From Parus major (taxonomy: Eukaryota; Chordata; Aves; Passeriformes; Paridae): 64,000 bases of DNA. The position numbers were made by a program, and so were the translations under genes. The DNA lies in the NCBI RefSeq assembly GCF_001522545.3, contig NC_031777.1:1469074-1533073 (forward strand), in the 5' to 3' direction. Shown one piece after another: positions 43,987 through 56,240 of this stretch (position 1 is the stretch's first letter; every line of letters begins with the position of its first letter). The notes below the pieces were generated by a model that saw only the letters and a list, made by a program, of their open reading frames with translations, was not told the origin of the DNA and ran no database searches.

Positions 43987-44828
43987 GGTGGCACTGCTCT
44001 GGTGGCACTACCCTGGTGGCATTGCCCGGGTGGCATGGCCCTGGTGGCATGGCCCTGGTGGCATTGCCCTGGTGGCATTGCACGGGTGGCACTGCCCTGG
44101 TGGCACTGCCTTGGTGGCATTGCCCGGGTAGCAATGCCCGGGTGGCACTACCCTGGTGGCACTGTCCTGGTGGCATTGCCCTGGTGGCATTGCCCGGGTG
44201 GCACTGCCCTGGTGGCACTGCCTTGGTGGCATTGCACGGGCGGCATTACCCGGGTGACACTGCCCTGGTGACACTACCCTGGTGACATTGCACGGGTGGC
44301 ACTACCCTGGTGACATTGCCCTGGTGGCATTGCCCTGGTGGCATTGCCCGGGTGGCACTGCCCTGGTCGCACTGCCTTGGTGGCATTGCCCTGGTGGCAT
44401 TGCCCAGGTGGCAATGCCCGGGTGGCACTGCCCTGGTGGCACTGTCCTGGTGGCATTGCCCGGGTGGCAATGCCCGGGTGGCACTGCCCTGGTGGCACTG
44501 TNTGGCACTGCCCTGGTGGCACTGTCCTGGTGGCATTGCCCGGGTGGCAATGCCCGGGTGGCACTGCCCTGGTGGCACTGTCCTGGTGGCATTGCCCTGG
44601 TGGCAATGCCGGGGTGGCACTGCCCTGGTGGCACTGCCTGGGTGGCACTGCCCAGGGTGACACTGCTCTGGTGACACTGCAGTAGTGGCACTGCCCTGCT
44701 GGCACTGCCCTGCTGGCATTGCCCTGCTGACACTACACTGGTGACACTGCCCGAGTGGCACTGCCTGGGTGACACTGGGTGGCTCTGCCCTGGTGGCACT
44801 GTCCAGGTGGCACTGCCCAGGGTGGCAG
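43987..44828. repeat. 14-bp GC-rich minisatellite (GGTGGCAYTGCCCT)n, about 60 copies
   Basis: The unit keeps a strict 14-bp period; common variants are CCCTGGTGGCATTG, CCCGGGTGGCACTG, CCCTGGTGACACTG and GCACGGGTGGCACT. Higher-order blocks of several units recur, for example around 44400-44600. All three plus frames stay open because three units make 42 bp, giving WWHCPGG-type frames that are not genes. There is one N at 44502. Confidence 0.97.
44502..44502. other. Single ambiguous base in minisatellite
   Basis: The N breaks the 14-bp phase (GTNTGGCACTG), so the array was probably joined or collapsed here during assembly. Confidence 0.95.
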
Positions 44829-45960
44829 CGGCTGTTTGTCCCCGTGCTGTCCCTTTGAGCCTTGGGTCTCTTCAGGGGGGCTCAATGCAGTCAGGTTTTG
44901 CAAGAAGGAGCTTGGGAAATGTTCCTTCTCACCCCTCACAGCCACAGCCGCCCTATAGATCCGTGGGGTTTTTCCTTGGCATCATCCCGGGGGATATCGG
45001 GCACCCCGGGGGACAGGGACACACAGCGTGTGAAGGGTTCAGACAGGCAGGAAAAGGGATTTCCCTCCCTCCACCTTCTAAATTACACGGAGAGCGAGGC
45101 TTATTTTTCATTTCTCAGAGCCTGTTTGCTCTGGCGCTGCTGCTCCAGCTCAGCTCTCCATCCAGAACCTCAAACACCCACCCAGACTTTTCCCAGATGA
45201 AATAAATCCCGAGTGGAGAGCATCACAATTTTGCTGAAACATGATGGTTTGTTGTTTTTTTTTTTTGCTGGGAATGGCTGGCTGAAATTCCTGGCGATTT
45301 CCCCCCAACCAGGAGTATTTTGTGGGGTCACTCCAGCCCCGTTTTGCCCTCTCAGCCCATTCCCGGTCTCCTGAGGGGGCTCTTGGGAAGGGGGCGAGGA
45401 ATCCCCCTCCTGTTTAGTGCAGCTTTTCCACCTCATTGAAACCTTGGGAGGTTTTGCAGCAGAGCCCGGTGGTGACCTGGCTTCAGGAAGGGAGGATGAG
45501 GATGCAGCATTCCTTTGGGAATGCTCATCACCATCCATCCCCAGAGCACCACAGGGCAGCCCCGGCGTGTCCCCAGGCTTTGGGGACAGCAGCTGGGGAC
45601 CCCACAAGTGGCTGGAGCGCTCTCAGGGCTGTCCTGCTCCTCTCTGCAGGCAGAAGCCTCCATCTGCTGGCCGAGTCCCGAACGACAGACGGGGGACAAG
45701 GGGGGCTGGCACCAGGTTAGGGGACAAGTGACCCCAAACCCCAGCGCTGTTATTCATCGCTGACCACACAATAACCTTCCCCCCACACTGCAAAAGTCCT
45801 GGGTACCCCCCGAACTCAGCTGGGTTATTTTTACTGACCGCTCTTGATCTCTTTGCCTGCGTTATTTCAGCTGCCGAAGGTTTTCCAGAAGGTTGCGAGG
45901 CTTTATTTATGATTTTTTAATTATTTTATTTTTTTTTACCCCCTCCCAATTTTAATTTCT
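44829..45960. other. Intergenic, no gene found
   Basis: Between the minisatellite and the AT-only block. Ordinary GC-rich sequence becoming AT-rich after 45830; I see no exon, RNA or element. Confidence 0.6.
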
Positions 45961-45969
45961 GAAAGGTCA

Positions 45970-46921
45970 TTTATATATTTATATATTTATATATTTATAA
46001 ATTTACATATTTATATATTTATATATTTATATATTTATATATTTATATATTTATATATTTATATATTTATATATGTATACATTTATACATTTATATATTT
46101 TTATATAAATATATAAATATATATTTATATATATTCATATATAAATATATTTATCCATTTATGCATTTATATATTTATATATTTATATATTTTTATATTT
46201 ATCCATTTATATATGCATATATGTATATATTTTTATTATATATTATTATATATTACATATCTATACAATAATATAGATTATATATTATTTATACATTTAT
46301 ATATGTATATATGAATATATTTGTATTATATATTATTTTATATTACATATCTATATAATAATATAGATTATATATTATTATATATTACATATCTATATAA
46401 TAATATATATTATATATTATTATATAGTAATTATACATGTTAATTATATAATTATATAATTATATATTATCCATATTTATATATAATATATCTATATTAT
46501 GGATATATTTTTATATAAATATAGCATATGTTAATATCTATGATTAATATACACAATATAAATAATATTATATAATAATATTATATTACTTTATAATAAA
46601 GAAATATATTTATTATTCTAATAAATCTATAATATGTATAATTATATATTATATATAGTATATATAATTAATAATATGTATAATCATGTGTTATACATAT
46701 ATATATTATATTATTATAGATTCATTATATATATAAATTATACATAACATAATTATATAAATATTTATATATAATATATCTATATTATATATATTTGTCT
46801 ATAAATAGATTATATCTTAATATCTATAATTGATATACACAATATAAATAATATTATATATTAATATAATATTCTTTTGTAATAAAGAAATATATTTATT
46901 TATTATGATAATAAATCTATA
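45970..46921. repeat. AT-only repeat block: 8-bp array then diverged and duplicated AT-rich units
   Basis: About 45970-46080 is (ATATTTAT)n, decaying to about 46210. From 46225 to 46420, units such as TACATATCTATATAATAATA recur. A longer stretch is duplicated: ATTTATATATAATATATC occurs at 46476 and 46763 (287 bp apart) and AATAAAGAAATATATTTATT at 46596 and 46881 (285 bp apart). The second copy is cut off by the gap. Confidence 0.9.
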
Positions 46922-47021
46922 NNNNNNNNNNNNNNNNNNNNNNNNNNNNNNNNNNNNNNNNNNNNNNNNNNNNNNNNNNNNNNNNNNNNNNNNNNNNNNN
47001 NNNNNNNNNNNNNNNNNNNNN
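46922..47021. other. Assembly gap (100 N)
   Basis: Exactly 100 N, a typical placeholder for unknown length. It lies within the AT-only block, so the true array may be much longer. Confidence 1.
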
Positions 47022-47095
47022 TATATTTATATTTATATTTATATTTATATTTATATTTATATTTATATTTATATTTTTTTTGTATAATTATATAT
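47022..47095. repeat. (ATTTAT)n hexamer array
   Basis: About nine copies of ATTTAT directly after the gap, ending in a T-run and TATAATTATATATATTATTT. Confidence 0.9.
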
Positions 47096-47099
47096 ATTA

Positions 47100-50000
47100 T
47101 TTCTATTTCTGCTCTAGGCACCCAAGGAGGTTTCTGGATAAATTTAGGCAGTGGGGCATCCTAAAACCCCCAGCTCACCTCCCTAAAGAGGGAAACGTGC
47201 ACACTGACAGCATTTCCCTCCAAACTTCTTTCTTCCTCCTTTTCAAAAATTAATATCTTATTTCAGCATCAGTACAAGATATTCTTTTTTTCTCCCTATT
47301 TCAGAAATTCCACGGGGAATTTCAAGAAAAATGGAAATATTTGCAAGACACCCCAGGACAGAGAATTGAGTTGTGAGCAGCTTTCATCTGATGCAGCCTT
47401 CGCTTCCTGCCCTGTGGGATAAAAGTCCCAGAAGAAATGACAAAAACTCATAAATTCTGCAGAACAATTTAGCTCTTTCTGGAAAAAAAAATCTGCTTGT
47501 TCCCTGAAGTGGGACTGAGCTGGGTGTGACACGAGGTAAAGAAAGTTTCTGTGAATGTCTCTTAATTAATATTAATACCTCTCCAGCTTTTTATCTCTGC
47601 TTTAAATAAAAAGAACCCAGCCATGGCAGAGTTCCCACCGCATTAAGAATCCCATGAAGGAGGAGTGATGGATGCTTTGGAAGATGGCTCTCATTAATGT
47701 CTAATCCTTCCCATCAGCCCCACTTGTCCCTGACACTTGGAGCTTGTTAACCATTTTTTTGCAATGGTTTTCAGGGACTTCTGGACCTGGGGATGGGGGG
47801 GAATGGCACAGCCTCTTTTCCCTCCTTGCCTTCAGGTGCAAACACCACCATGAAAAAGTGGGTTCTGTTTTGGGTGCCACTCTTTCCTGCTGCCTAGCCC
47901 ACCTTTATTTTACAGAAAAATTGTCTTCCAGGCAGAGCCTGAGCTTATTGGAGGCAAAATATTCCCATTTCTTTATCATTTTATCTGTGGATCTGGTTTT
48001 GAAGGCTGTGTGCACAGCAGTTGTTTCTGGGTGCAGAACCCTGTGGAGATGTGGAATTAAGGGCCAGTAGCTGCTGCCTCCTCTTGCTGCCCTGCTGTTG
48101 GCAGGGGCAAATCAATGTGGGGACCTTTTGGGAAGTGTCAGCTCCTGGATTCATGTCAATAAGTAAATAACTTTCTTTTTTGGAATAAAATCGCTTTGGT
48201 GCCCGTGGAAAATACAATAGGTTTCGAGGCTGGAAGGAAACAAGAAGTGGATTTGGTCTCCATGGGGTTACAGCTAGAAAATCCAGTGGAAGGGCCTTTT
48301 TTCCTGGGCACAGATTTATGGAAAAGCAGAGGAAAGCTTGTCCTGCTCATCTCTAATGTTTCTGGCAGCTCATTTCCACCATCCACCTCTGCAGTGAGCT
48401 TATTGCAGTGCTGACAGTGGAAAGTTCCTGCACCCAACACTGCTTTTCCTAATTTATATCCGGGTTTCTGGGCTAATTGAGGACGTGTCTGGGTGGCTGG
48501 TGACACCAGGACAGGGGTGTCCATCCCTCTGCTCAGGTCACAGAGCCCTGCCAAGCCAGGAACCTCGGGGAAAATGGGATCCTGCTTGTGGTTCTCCAAA
48601 ATCCCTGCTGGGATTCTTAACATAGACCTCGTGCCCAGCCTTGTGGGATGAGCAGGTCCTTTCCGGAAGAGAAAAGCCACCCAAACCCACGACAGTTTCT
48701 ACATCCTGTCACATAAACTGTATCCGGGCTGAGAATAATGGGGTGAAATTGCTTTTTTGGGGTTTTTTTCCCCCGCAGCTAAATGTTGCGCTGAGGTTTT
48801 CAGGCAGAGAGGGATGCTGAGCCTCTCGGAGCTGCCTCTTCTGCCTGTTTTCCACTAGAGGTAGCTGGAACCACGCACAACCCGCCCGGCAATCCTGGGA
48901 TTTCCACATTCCCAAACCCAAATGGGCAGCGCTAGAAGTGATTAACCTGCCATTAAAGACATATCCCAGCGCAGGAGGGGCTCGGGCTGCAGCTCTCCCT
49001 CCGCATTCCCTGAGCCTCCAGAGCTGTGTCAGCGTTTTCTGGGCGTCAAATCCCGGAATTTGCGGGTTTTTGGGAAATTGGAGGCAGACAGACACACACC
49101 CGCATCCCTCCCACTGCTGCAGCTCATCACGCGGCTCCGCAGCCTTGGGGACAGATGTCTGCCACTCTGTGCAAGGGAAGGGAAAAGCGCTCTGAGCTGT
49201 TTATTCTGCAGAGGAGGAACAGCAGAAGACTTTGGTGGTTTAAGGCCCTTTTTCCTTTTCTTTTTTCCCCCCCTTTTTTGCCATTCTAGTAGGTTTAAGA
49301 TGCATATTTCCAGCTGAATCTGTAGCTGCTCTTCATGGGAGGCATCACCCATCCAGCCCGGGTGGGTGATGGGGTCTTTGAGGGGCAGCTGGCTCCAGCT
49401 GCTGGGACCCTTCTGGCTGTTCTCCTCTGCAAATCTCTTTTTTGAGGGTCTTTTTGTGGTGAAGAAGGAGTACAACAAATAGAGCAGGTACTCCTGGGGA
49501 GCTGCAATAAGCCTGCAAAGCGAGAAGGGAAAGAAGGTCAGAAGGAGTGAGGATTATCTGCCTTCCCCATTCCCAGAGGGATTTTAGCCCTGACTTTTAA
49601 TAACAGCCAGGAAAGAGGCAGACTTTGTGCTTACCCAGAGGAAAAGACCCTAATAGAAGAAAGGATCAGCTAGGAAAAGCCCTTTTATCTTGCTTTGCCA
49701 TCCTCACAGAGACTGCTGGGGCTGCAATGAGTGGTGGTCCAGGCTGGCAAAGTCCAGTCTGGCCGTGGTTTGCTGCTGGTGATGGTGTCACTTCCCTGGC
49801 TCTGTGTGACACCAGAGGCTCATCCTCGGGCTCTGTGACCACCTTGACCTCTGTGGCCACCACATCTCCCAGTCCCTGCAGGAGGACCTGTGTGCATCCA
49901 ACCCGATGAGTTCCCCGTGGAACTGGGGAAGGATAAATTTGGGGTGCGTGGCTGGGGCCACCTGCAGCCCCACAAAGGTGTCCCAAACCTGCAGCACAAC

Positions 50001-52500
50001 ACATCAGGGAGCTGCTGGTGACAATTCCCTGATGCCACGTGAGATACGAGCTCAGGTCCTTTGCTGCATCATCCTCTTCCATCAGATCTCCTGGCCACCA
50101 AGTGCCACCCTCGTTTGGCCTGGCCACAGCCACCTTGGTGCTCCAGGTGGGAAGAAAACCCAGAGGAGCTGGGGAACTCTTGGTGTTTCAGCCCAAAACT
50201 GCTTGGAGATGGTGTCAAAGCCCACCTTGGCTCCTTTCTCCAGGGGTTGGCGAGCGGCGGAGCCGAGTCCTGCGGGATGAGGACGGGCAGGCGCCAGCCA
50301 GCTTTGACAGATGGAGACTGTTAATATTGAACACATAATTATGCTGGCCAAGGCCGAGAGTCCTTCCGCCTGTGGAGGACATCAATATTAAGGCGAGTTA
50401 CTAAATGTATCTCAGAGGTGAACTCAAAGGCGTTTGGGAGGTCCAGGGCTGAGTTTTGGGGCTCTGCCGTGCTGTGGCTGGCCCTGAGAAGGTTTTTGCT
50501 GGCAGAGAAGAGGAGCTGCCTTCCCTGAGCCCCTCGAGATGTCCCTGGTTTTGACACTAAAGGGGGGAGACAGGCACGGCCACCCTGGTCAGGGGACCAG
50601 CCGAAAATGCTCCATTTTTAAACACTGCAAATCGAGCTAATTGAAATAATTCCTCCCAAGCCTGGGGCTTTTAGGGTGCTTGGCTTGCCTCTAAAGCACC
50701 TGGAAACTTTTCTGACACCTAAGCTCTCTCAGTCCCCAGAGCTGGGGCTTGAAAAGGCATTTCAGGTGCCTTAGGGTGAAACTGGGCGACCTGGAAATTG
50801 TTCTGGGAGCTCCCTAGTGAGAAACTTTTTATTTTTTATATTTATGGAGGAAAAGGAGTAATTTCTTTCTATCAAAAATGAATGAAAACTTCAAAAATCT
50901 CCACCAGGTTTTATTTATTGCCTCATCTATTAAAATAGCCGCATATCTATTCAGGTGTGGGGGCTGTACTTTATCTTTCCTTTTTTTCCATGAGTCACAG
51001 AATATTTTTCTTTTTTTTTTTCCTTTTTTTCTTTCTTTCTTTTTTTTGTCAGGGAAAAGATCCTGCTGAGTTTCTCACAAAGGGAAAATGTCCTGGAGGA
51101 TGCCAAGGGCACGACTTAATGAAGCAGCTGCAATGCCAGCCCCTCTTGGAGTGTTCCCATCCCTCTGCTGGGGTGGACCCAGGGTTTTCCTCACCTTTAC
51201 ACCAAGAGCCACCCGGTGCTGGTGAGTTCAGGTTGGGTCAGAGAGAGGGTGGAGATGCTCTGGGGTCCCTGAGACACCAACAGATGTGTCTGCACTGGAT
51301 CTCTGCCTGGGCTGATGGGTTGGTTCTAGCAGGTTTGGATATTTGTGCCTGTGTTTGTGTGCTGTGGCACTCGGGGGGAGACACACACACAACTCCCTGC
51401 ACCTCTTCTGCTTTGCATTCCTGAAACTGCTGGCATCAACCACAAGCTCTGAGTTTCTCCTACAGCAGCCCAGTGCAGCAGCTGATCTGTTTGTGCTGGA
51501 AGGGACACGCTTTGCTGTTTGAACACCAGGTGCCCCAAAATATGTTAATTCAAGCCCCAGAACGCCAACCCCCTCCGCTGCTTTTCTCGCCTTGTCTCAC
51601 ACTGAATTGCAAACTCACAGCAGGGGAGGAAATTGAACCTTCTTCCCATGGTCATACCCCTGAATGTGACTTTACCCAGCACCTAGCCACACACCTCTGC
51701 TGCAGCCTGGCCTTCCCCGCTGTCCCCAGCAGCCAGCACACCCAGAAGATGCCACAGGCTCGTGGGCACTGCCCAAAAACCCATCCCGGGAGCTGAGCAG
51801 GGAAACGTGGATGTGTTCAAGGCGGTGGGAACAGGGAGGAGCAGCCCCCCGGGTTCCTTCAGAGGGAGTTCCCTGGGATGCTCTGCCCAGACTCACCTTC
51901 CCAGCCCTCACCACAAACTGGCAGGGACACCTCGGTGAGGGGGACAGATTTACTCTGGAATAAACTTCAGTAGAAATTATCCATAATACTGCAAATTCTG
52001 TTTGCCAGATGACATCCACGGTCTTTTCTGTGCACCAGTAAGTGCCAGTTTCACTACAGCTGCCCTGTGAAACTTCAGGAAACCTGTGCTTTTCCCATAA
52101 CATGGGGCTAGTTCTAACTTTCTACAGTATTTTTTCTTGGTGTGAATCAAGCTGAGGACAGCTTTGGCCACAGGCGTGGTTGAGAACTGCTGGAGCCAGC
52201 GAGCAAGTGGGGCTCTGCCAGGGCTGAAGGAGAGCCAGGGTCTCAACTCATGGAGACTTTATTCCTTGGGGAATGTGGGGAGGGGAGGCAAAAATCACCA
52301 CTTTATAGATATTTCTGTGAGTCTTTCAGCCTGGGATTGCTGAAGCACAGTGGGATAGGCAGCGCGTTCTCCTGCTGCAGGTATTTTTCTGTGGCTGCCC
52401 CATAAGGCTCACTTCCTGCCACAGCTCAGAAAAAGCTTTATTTATACCCATTTAGCTCGCCTCCTCCCTAATTGAAATCATTAACCTTCTCGCTTAATGA
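47100..52500. other. Intergenic, no gene found
   Basis: No exon or known repeat is supported. Mixed composition, T-rich tracts at 49250-49290 and 51005-51050, and one candidate island at 50265-50430. Open frames here are short and without domains. Confidence 0.6.
50265..50430. promoter_or_regulatory. Candidate regulatory island
   Basis: Contains TTGACAGATGGAGACTGTTA (TGACAG is a TALE-homeodomain-like site), ATATTGAACACATAATTATG, GAGGACATCAATATTAAGGC and GAGTTACTAAATGTATCTC. Less degenerate than its flanks. Confidence 0.35.
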
Positions 52501-52724
52501 AGAAGAGACCGGGGGGGAGGCCAGGGCTGCCAGACCCCCCCTCCCGGGGCTGCTCGACCGCCTCAAAAACGTGAGTTTGAATTTGGCCAGCGGGAGCTAA
52601 AAGGAAAAAAATAAAATAAAATTAAAAAAAAAGAAAAGAAAAAACAAACAAACCCCGAACAACTGCGCCGTGGTCGGGGGGCTGGCGGGGTGCGGCTCCC
52701 CCGGCCCCGGGGCCGCGGCGGGGC

Positions 52725-52890
52725 TGACGCCAGCATTTCATCTCGGAGGAGAAATCATCGGCTCTGACCACGGGGAGGGCTTTGCCCGCCAGGTCCCACT
52801 TTGCTCCCCTATATTTAGCCCATTATGAATATGGAAGAGCGTTGAAAATGATTCGCGCAGACATCCCTCTGTCCAGCCGAATAACATCAA
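52725..52890. promoter_or_regulatory. Candidate conserved element within CpG-rich block
   Basis: CCAGCATTTCATCTCGGAGG, AGAAATCATCGGCTCTGACC, CCCCTATATTTAGCCCATTA (MEF2-like CTATATTTAG), GAATATGGAAGAGCG and AAAATGATTCGCGCAG. The motif density and intermediate composition within very GC-rich flanks suggest constraint. Confidence 0.4.
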
Positions 52891-53195
52891 AGGCGGGAGC
52901 GGGCAAAGGGAGCCGCTCGCCCTGCCACGATCCCCGGCCCCTCCTGGCCCCGTGGGTCCCCGAGTGGGGTCCCCTCGCTGGGGGTGGTGGCTGGAGGGAC
53001 CCCAAGGCGGGTGTTTTTGGGGTGTTTGGGGTGGGAGAGGTGCCAGGAGGGCCGGGCAGCGCTGCCCCCGCCGCGGTCGCAGCTGGCGTGGGAAGGGGCA
53101 CAGCTGTGCGCTCCAAGGGCAGCGCTGCCCCGGCCCTCCCTGGCACCCCCCGGCAGCTGGGAACGACCCCCCGAGAAGGGCAAGGCAGCCCGGGA

Positions 53196-53260
53196 CCCTC
53201 ATCCCTCATTCCCCATCCCTCATCCCTCATCCCTCATCCCTCATCCCTCCTCCCTCCTCT
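53196..53260 (+). repeat. (CATCCCT)n heptamer array
   Basis: About seven copies of CATCCCT with two diverged units (CATTCCC, CCTCCCT). Confidence 0.92.
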
Positions 53261-53932
53261 CCTGGGGCCCCGCTCCATGGAACGCGTCCCCGGCTGCTCC
53301 TCGGCCGGCCTGCCCCGAGCACTAAACACCTTTCCCCGTCCCTTTGGGGAACCCAAACCTGCCCCAAAAGCATTTAAACACCCTTCTGCCTGGCTCCGGA
53401 GCCACGGTGTTCCTCCTGGGGCACCTGCACCTCTGCGCCCGCTGCTCTCCTCTCTTTTCTCGAGGAGCATCGCTCCATCCCAAAAACTGGGAAAGGATGG
53501 GGAGGGAACATTGGGGGCGAACCCCTTCCCGTAAGAGCCCCCCAGCTTGGCTTGGGTTGGGGTTTGGAGAGCACTTTGTGCTAAAGATCACGGTGGCTTT
53601 TGGGCATAGCAGAAAAGAGGGAAAACAGCTTTATTCAAGCCGCTAATGAAATGTCATTTGCAATTCCACCGCTGTGGAGGATCTGCGGCACCCCCGGCTC
53701 GCACCGGCTCACACAGGGGGTGCTGCTTTGGAGGGGCTTTTGGGAAGGGGAGGGGGACAAGCACAAAAACATCGAAACATGACCGACCCCCTCTGCAGAG
53801 CTCGGGGGCTGCGTTTGCCTTGGGTGCTGTGGGCAGGTGAGGTGGCTCAGCCTCAGAGTGGGTCTGCAGAGACCTGGAGGAGGAACACACCTTTTCCGTG
53901 GGCTCTGGACCCAGGAATATCCCTGGATGCTA

Positions 53933-54018
53933 TTTTATATATATATATTTATATATATATATATTTAATATATATATTTAATATAGATTATATATATATA
54001 TATATATATAGTATCTAT
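53933..54018. repeat. (TA)n microsatellite with TTTA/TTAA interruptions
   Basis: Mostly TA dinucleotides broken by TATTTA and TTTAATA words. Confidence 0.95.
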
Positions 54019-54164
54019 CTACACCCCTTGTATCTCTCACTGTCTCCTCCACCCCCACAAAGCTCAGTGATGCAGCTCAGACCCTCTTTTCCATCCTTCT
54101 CCCCCCCCTTCCACCCTCTACCTGCCCTCTCCCCCCCTCCTCCACCCCTCCCCAATTTCTGAGT

Positions 54165-54300
54165 GATCCTCTGCAGTCGAGAGCAGGTTTAACTAATCTT
54201 TCTGTCAGTGGGGTACTTTATGGAAATTGAAAACTAATTAACGATCATCTCAGCAGCTAATAGCATAAAAGCCCCGCTGCCTGGGCCTCCCTGCTCTTAA
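54165..54300. promoter_or_regulatory. Candidate conserved enhancer-like element
   Basis: GCAGGTTTAACTAATCTTTC, GGGTACTTTATGGAAATTG, AAAACTAATTAACGATCATC and GCAGCTAATAGCATAAAAGC in 135 bp. A TAATTA site, which LMX1-type homeodomains can bind, lies among other homeodomain cores. The best-looking element in the downstream region; conservation untested. Confidence 0.4.
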
Positions 54301-55975
54301 AACAATAACGGCACAGGAGCAGGGAACATCTGGATGAAACCCACCGGGATGGGATGATCCCAAGGATGGAGCATTCGGGACACCCCTGAAAACCCCACAG
54401 CCAGGGATGGGTCACATTCTGCAGGATCCTAAATCCATCCAGCCCATCCTACAGCCAAGAGGTGGGCACAGGGTGTTCGGGGGAAGTTTGGGCAGAGGGG
54501 CTGGTGTGGGGCTGGGGCTGGGAGATGGAGATGTGTGGTCCAAGCTGCTCCCTCCAGCCCGCAGTGACTCACTCGGCTTTAATTGCTCCCTGAAGTGGCG
54601 GGCTGCTGGCGGCACCGCATCAGAGATGTCACGTTATAGTCATGCGTGAAGAGCTAATGGTCAAGGGTGACACCACCAACAAAACATCCTCGGGGAAGCT
54701 GTCACTGATGGGGAGGATCAAAGGGCAGGGGGAGAGGCCGGCCTGCTGCTGCCGAGGTTTGGAGAGGGGTGGTGGCAGCGCTCGTGGGGCTTTGTGGCCA
54801 GAAAATCATCCTGCCACGGCTGAGGGTGCTGGTCCATCTCAGAAAGCCCTGGAGAGGATTTTCTTTGGCTTTGAAGCTTTTTTCTGGCGTGGGCTGGGAG
54901 GGCTCACGCTGAGGGTGCTCTGCAGTCCTGGAGGAACAAAGGGAGGCAGCCCAGGAGGAACAAACTGGGTGTGAGGGTGGATCTTGGATGTGCAGCCATG
55001 GGGACACCAACCTGTCCCTCTGTGTGTCTGTACCCTCCTGTGCCCTGGCCAGGATGCTGCTGGGCACCTGCCAAGAGCTGAATGAGAGCCCAGCCTCACC
55101 AGTCCTCAGGTTACGCTCTTTGGCATGGCAGGGTCACTTTTTTGGGCCTCCCTTTGCTGACTGCACCACACCAAGAGTGGCAGGGTGCAAGGTGCCCTTT
55201 GCTGCTGCTCCTGCTGTCCCCAGGGGCCACAGCAGGACACGGGCTGTTCCTCTGCTGTGCAGCACTGCCAGCGTGCTCCTGGTTTGCATTTGGCTCTGTC
55301 CTCCGGTTTCCAGCTGCTTCCCACAGCCCTGCTGCTGGCTTCTCCAGCAGGATGGGCATCACCTCCCTGCCCTCCATCCTCAGGAGAGGTGGGGAAGGCC
55401 GAGTGAGATGCTCTGGAGCACAGGGAGCAGCAGAGCCGGCCGCAGCCGGAGGAAGAGTTATTGCTGCAGTCACACACCGGCTATTACCTCCCAACAAAAG
55501 GCAGCGTCTGCACAGCCAGGAGAGAGCCCGAGGACAGGGACAGCCCGGGTGACCTTCACAGGACGTGCAGCAGACAGGCCAGAGCCCTGATCTCCCCAGA
55601 CAGGTACGCCTGCAGGCGCCTCTCCACCTGGTCTGGCGCAGCAGGAGCCTCCCGGGGTGTTCCCCACAAGCCTTCAGCCGCTATCAGCTTCAAAGTCTCC
55701 CCAGCAGCCCCTGGCCCGGGTGGGATTTTTATCCTCCCAGCACATGTCAAGCTTTCAGGTCTCGGAAAGGAGACAAAGGCGATGCTGCTGCCGGCGCTGA
55801 GCTGCTGGGAGGTGCCAGCACCCCGTTTGGTGCTGGAGTTTGGATGTATCCCTGCAAAGCTTCGTGTTCCAGGCCCTGCCTGGCAGCCAGGGCTCCACGA
55901 GGAACCTGTTTGTGATAACCAGGGGTGGAGACCGGGGTGATGGAACGGGGGGATGAGCTGGGGTCTTGTCCTGAG

Positions 55976-56240
55976 CCATGGAATGGCTCGGGCTGGACGG
56001 GACCTTAAAGATCAGCTGGCTCCAGTACCCCTGCCATGGGCAGGGACACCTTCCACTACACCAGGTAGCTCCAATTCCCATCCAGTTTGGCCTTGAACGC
56101 TTCCAGGGATGGGGCAGCCACAGCTTCTCTGGGCACCCTGTGCCAGGGGCTCCCCAGCATCACAGGGAAGTTTTTTTTCCTTTTATCTAATTAAAACCTT
56201 CTGTCAGTTCAAAACCTCCTCTCACTAAGGGTAAGAGTTA
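55976..56240 (-). mobile_element. CR1-type LINE fragment, 3' end, minus strand
   Basis: CGGGACCTTAAAGATCAGCT, CTGCCATGGGCAGGGACACC, TTGGCCTTGAACGCTTCCAG and AATTAAAACCTTCTGTCAGT match the avian CR1 tail on the minus strand. It extends further 5' within the element than the copy at 26.8 kb but is still 5'-truncated and non-coding. Confidence 0.9.

Larger units (their letters stand above)
52500..53340. other. CpG-rich block, candidate CpG island
   Basis: Dense CpG and C/G runs: CCCCTCCCGGGGCTGCTCGA, CCCCGGGGCCGCGGCGGGGC, GCCCCCGCCGCGGTCGC. It encloses the less GC-rich candidate element at 52725-52890 and ends in a CATCCCT array. It is the most island-like stretch outside LMX1A exons and could mark the start of an unannotated transcript, or simply a GC-biased zone. 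No supported coding exon. Confidence 0.45.

Noticed and set aside
43936..44799. Six long repetitive frames (WWHCPGG and MPPGQCHQ types)
   Set aside because: All come from the 14-bp minisatellite, which keeps several frames open at once. A collagen-like or silk-like gene is not supported.
52782..53534. 250-codon frame in the CpG-rich block
   Set aside because: It includes the CATCCCT array read as a repeated peptide, with no domain and no splice context.
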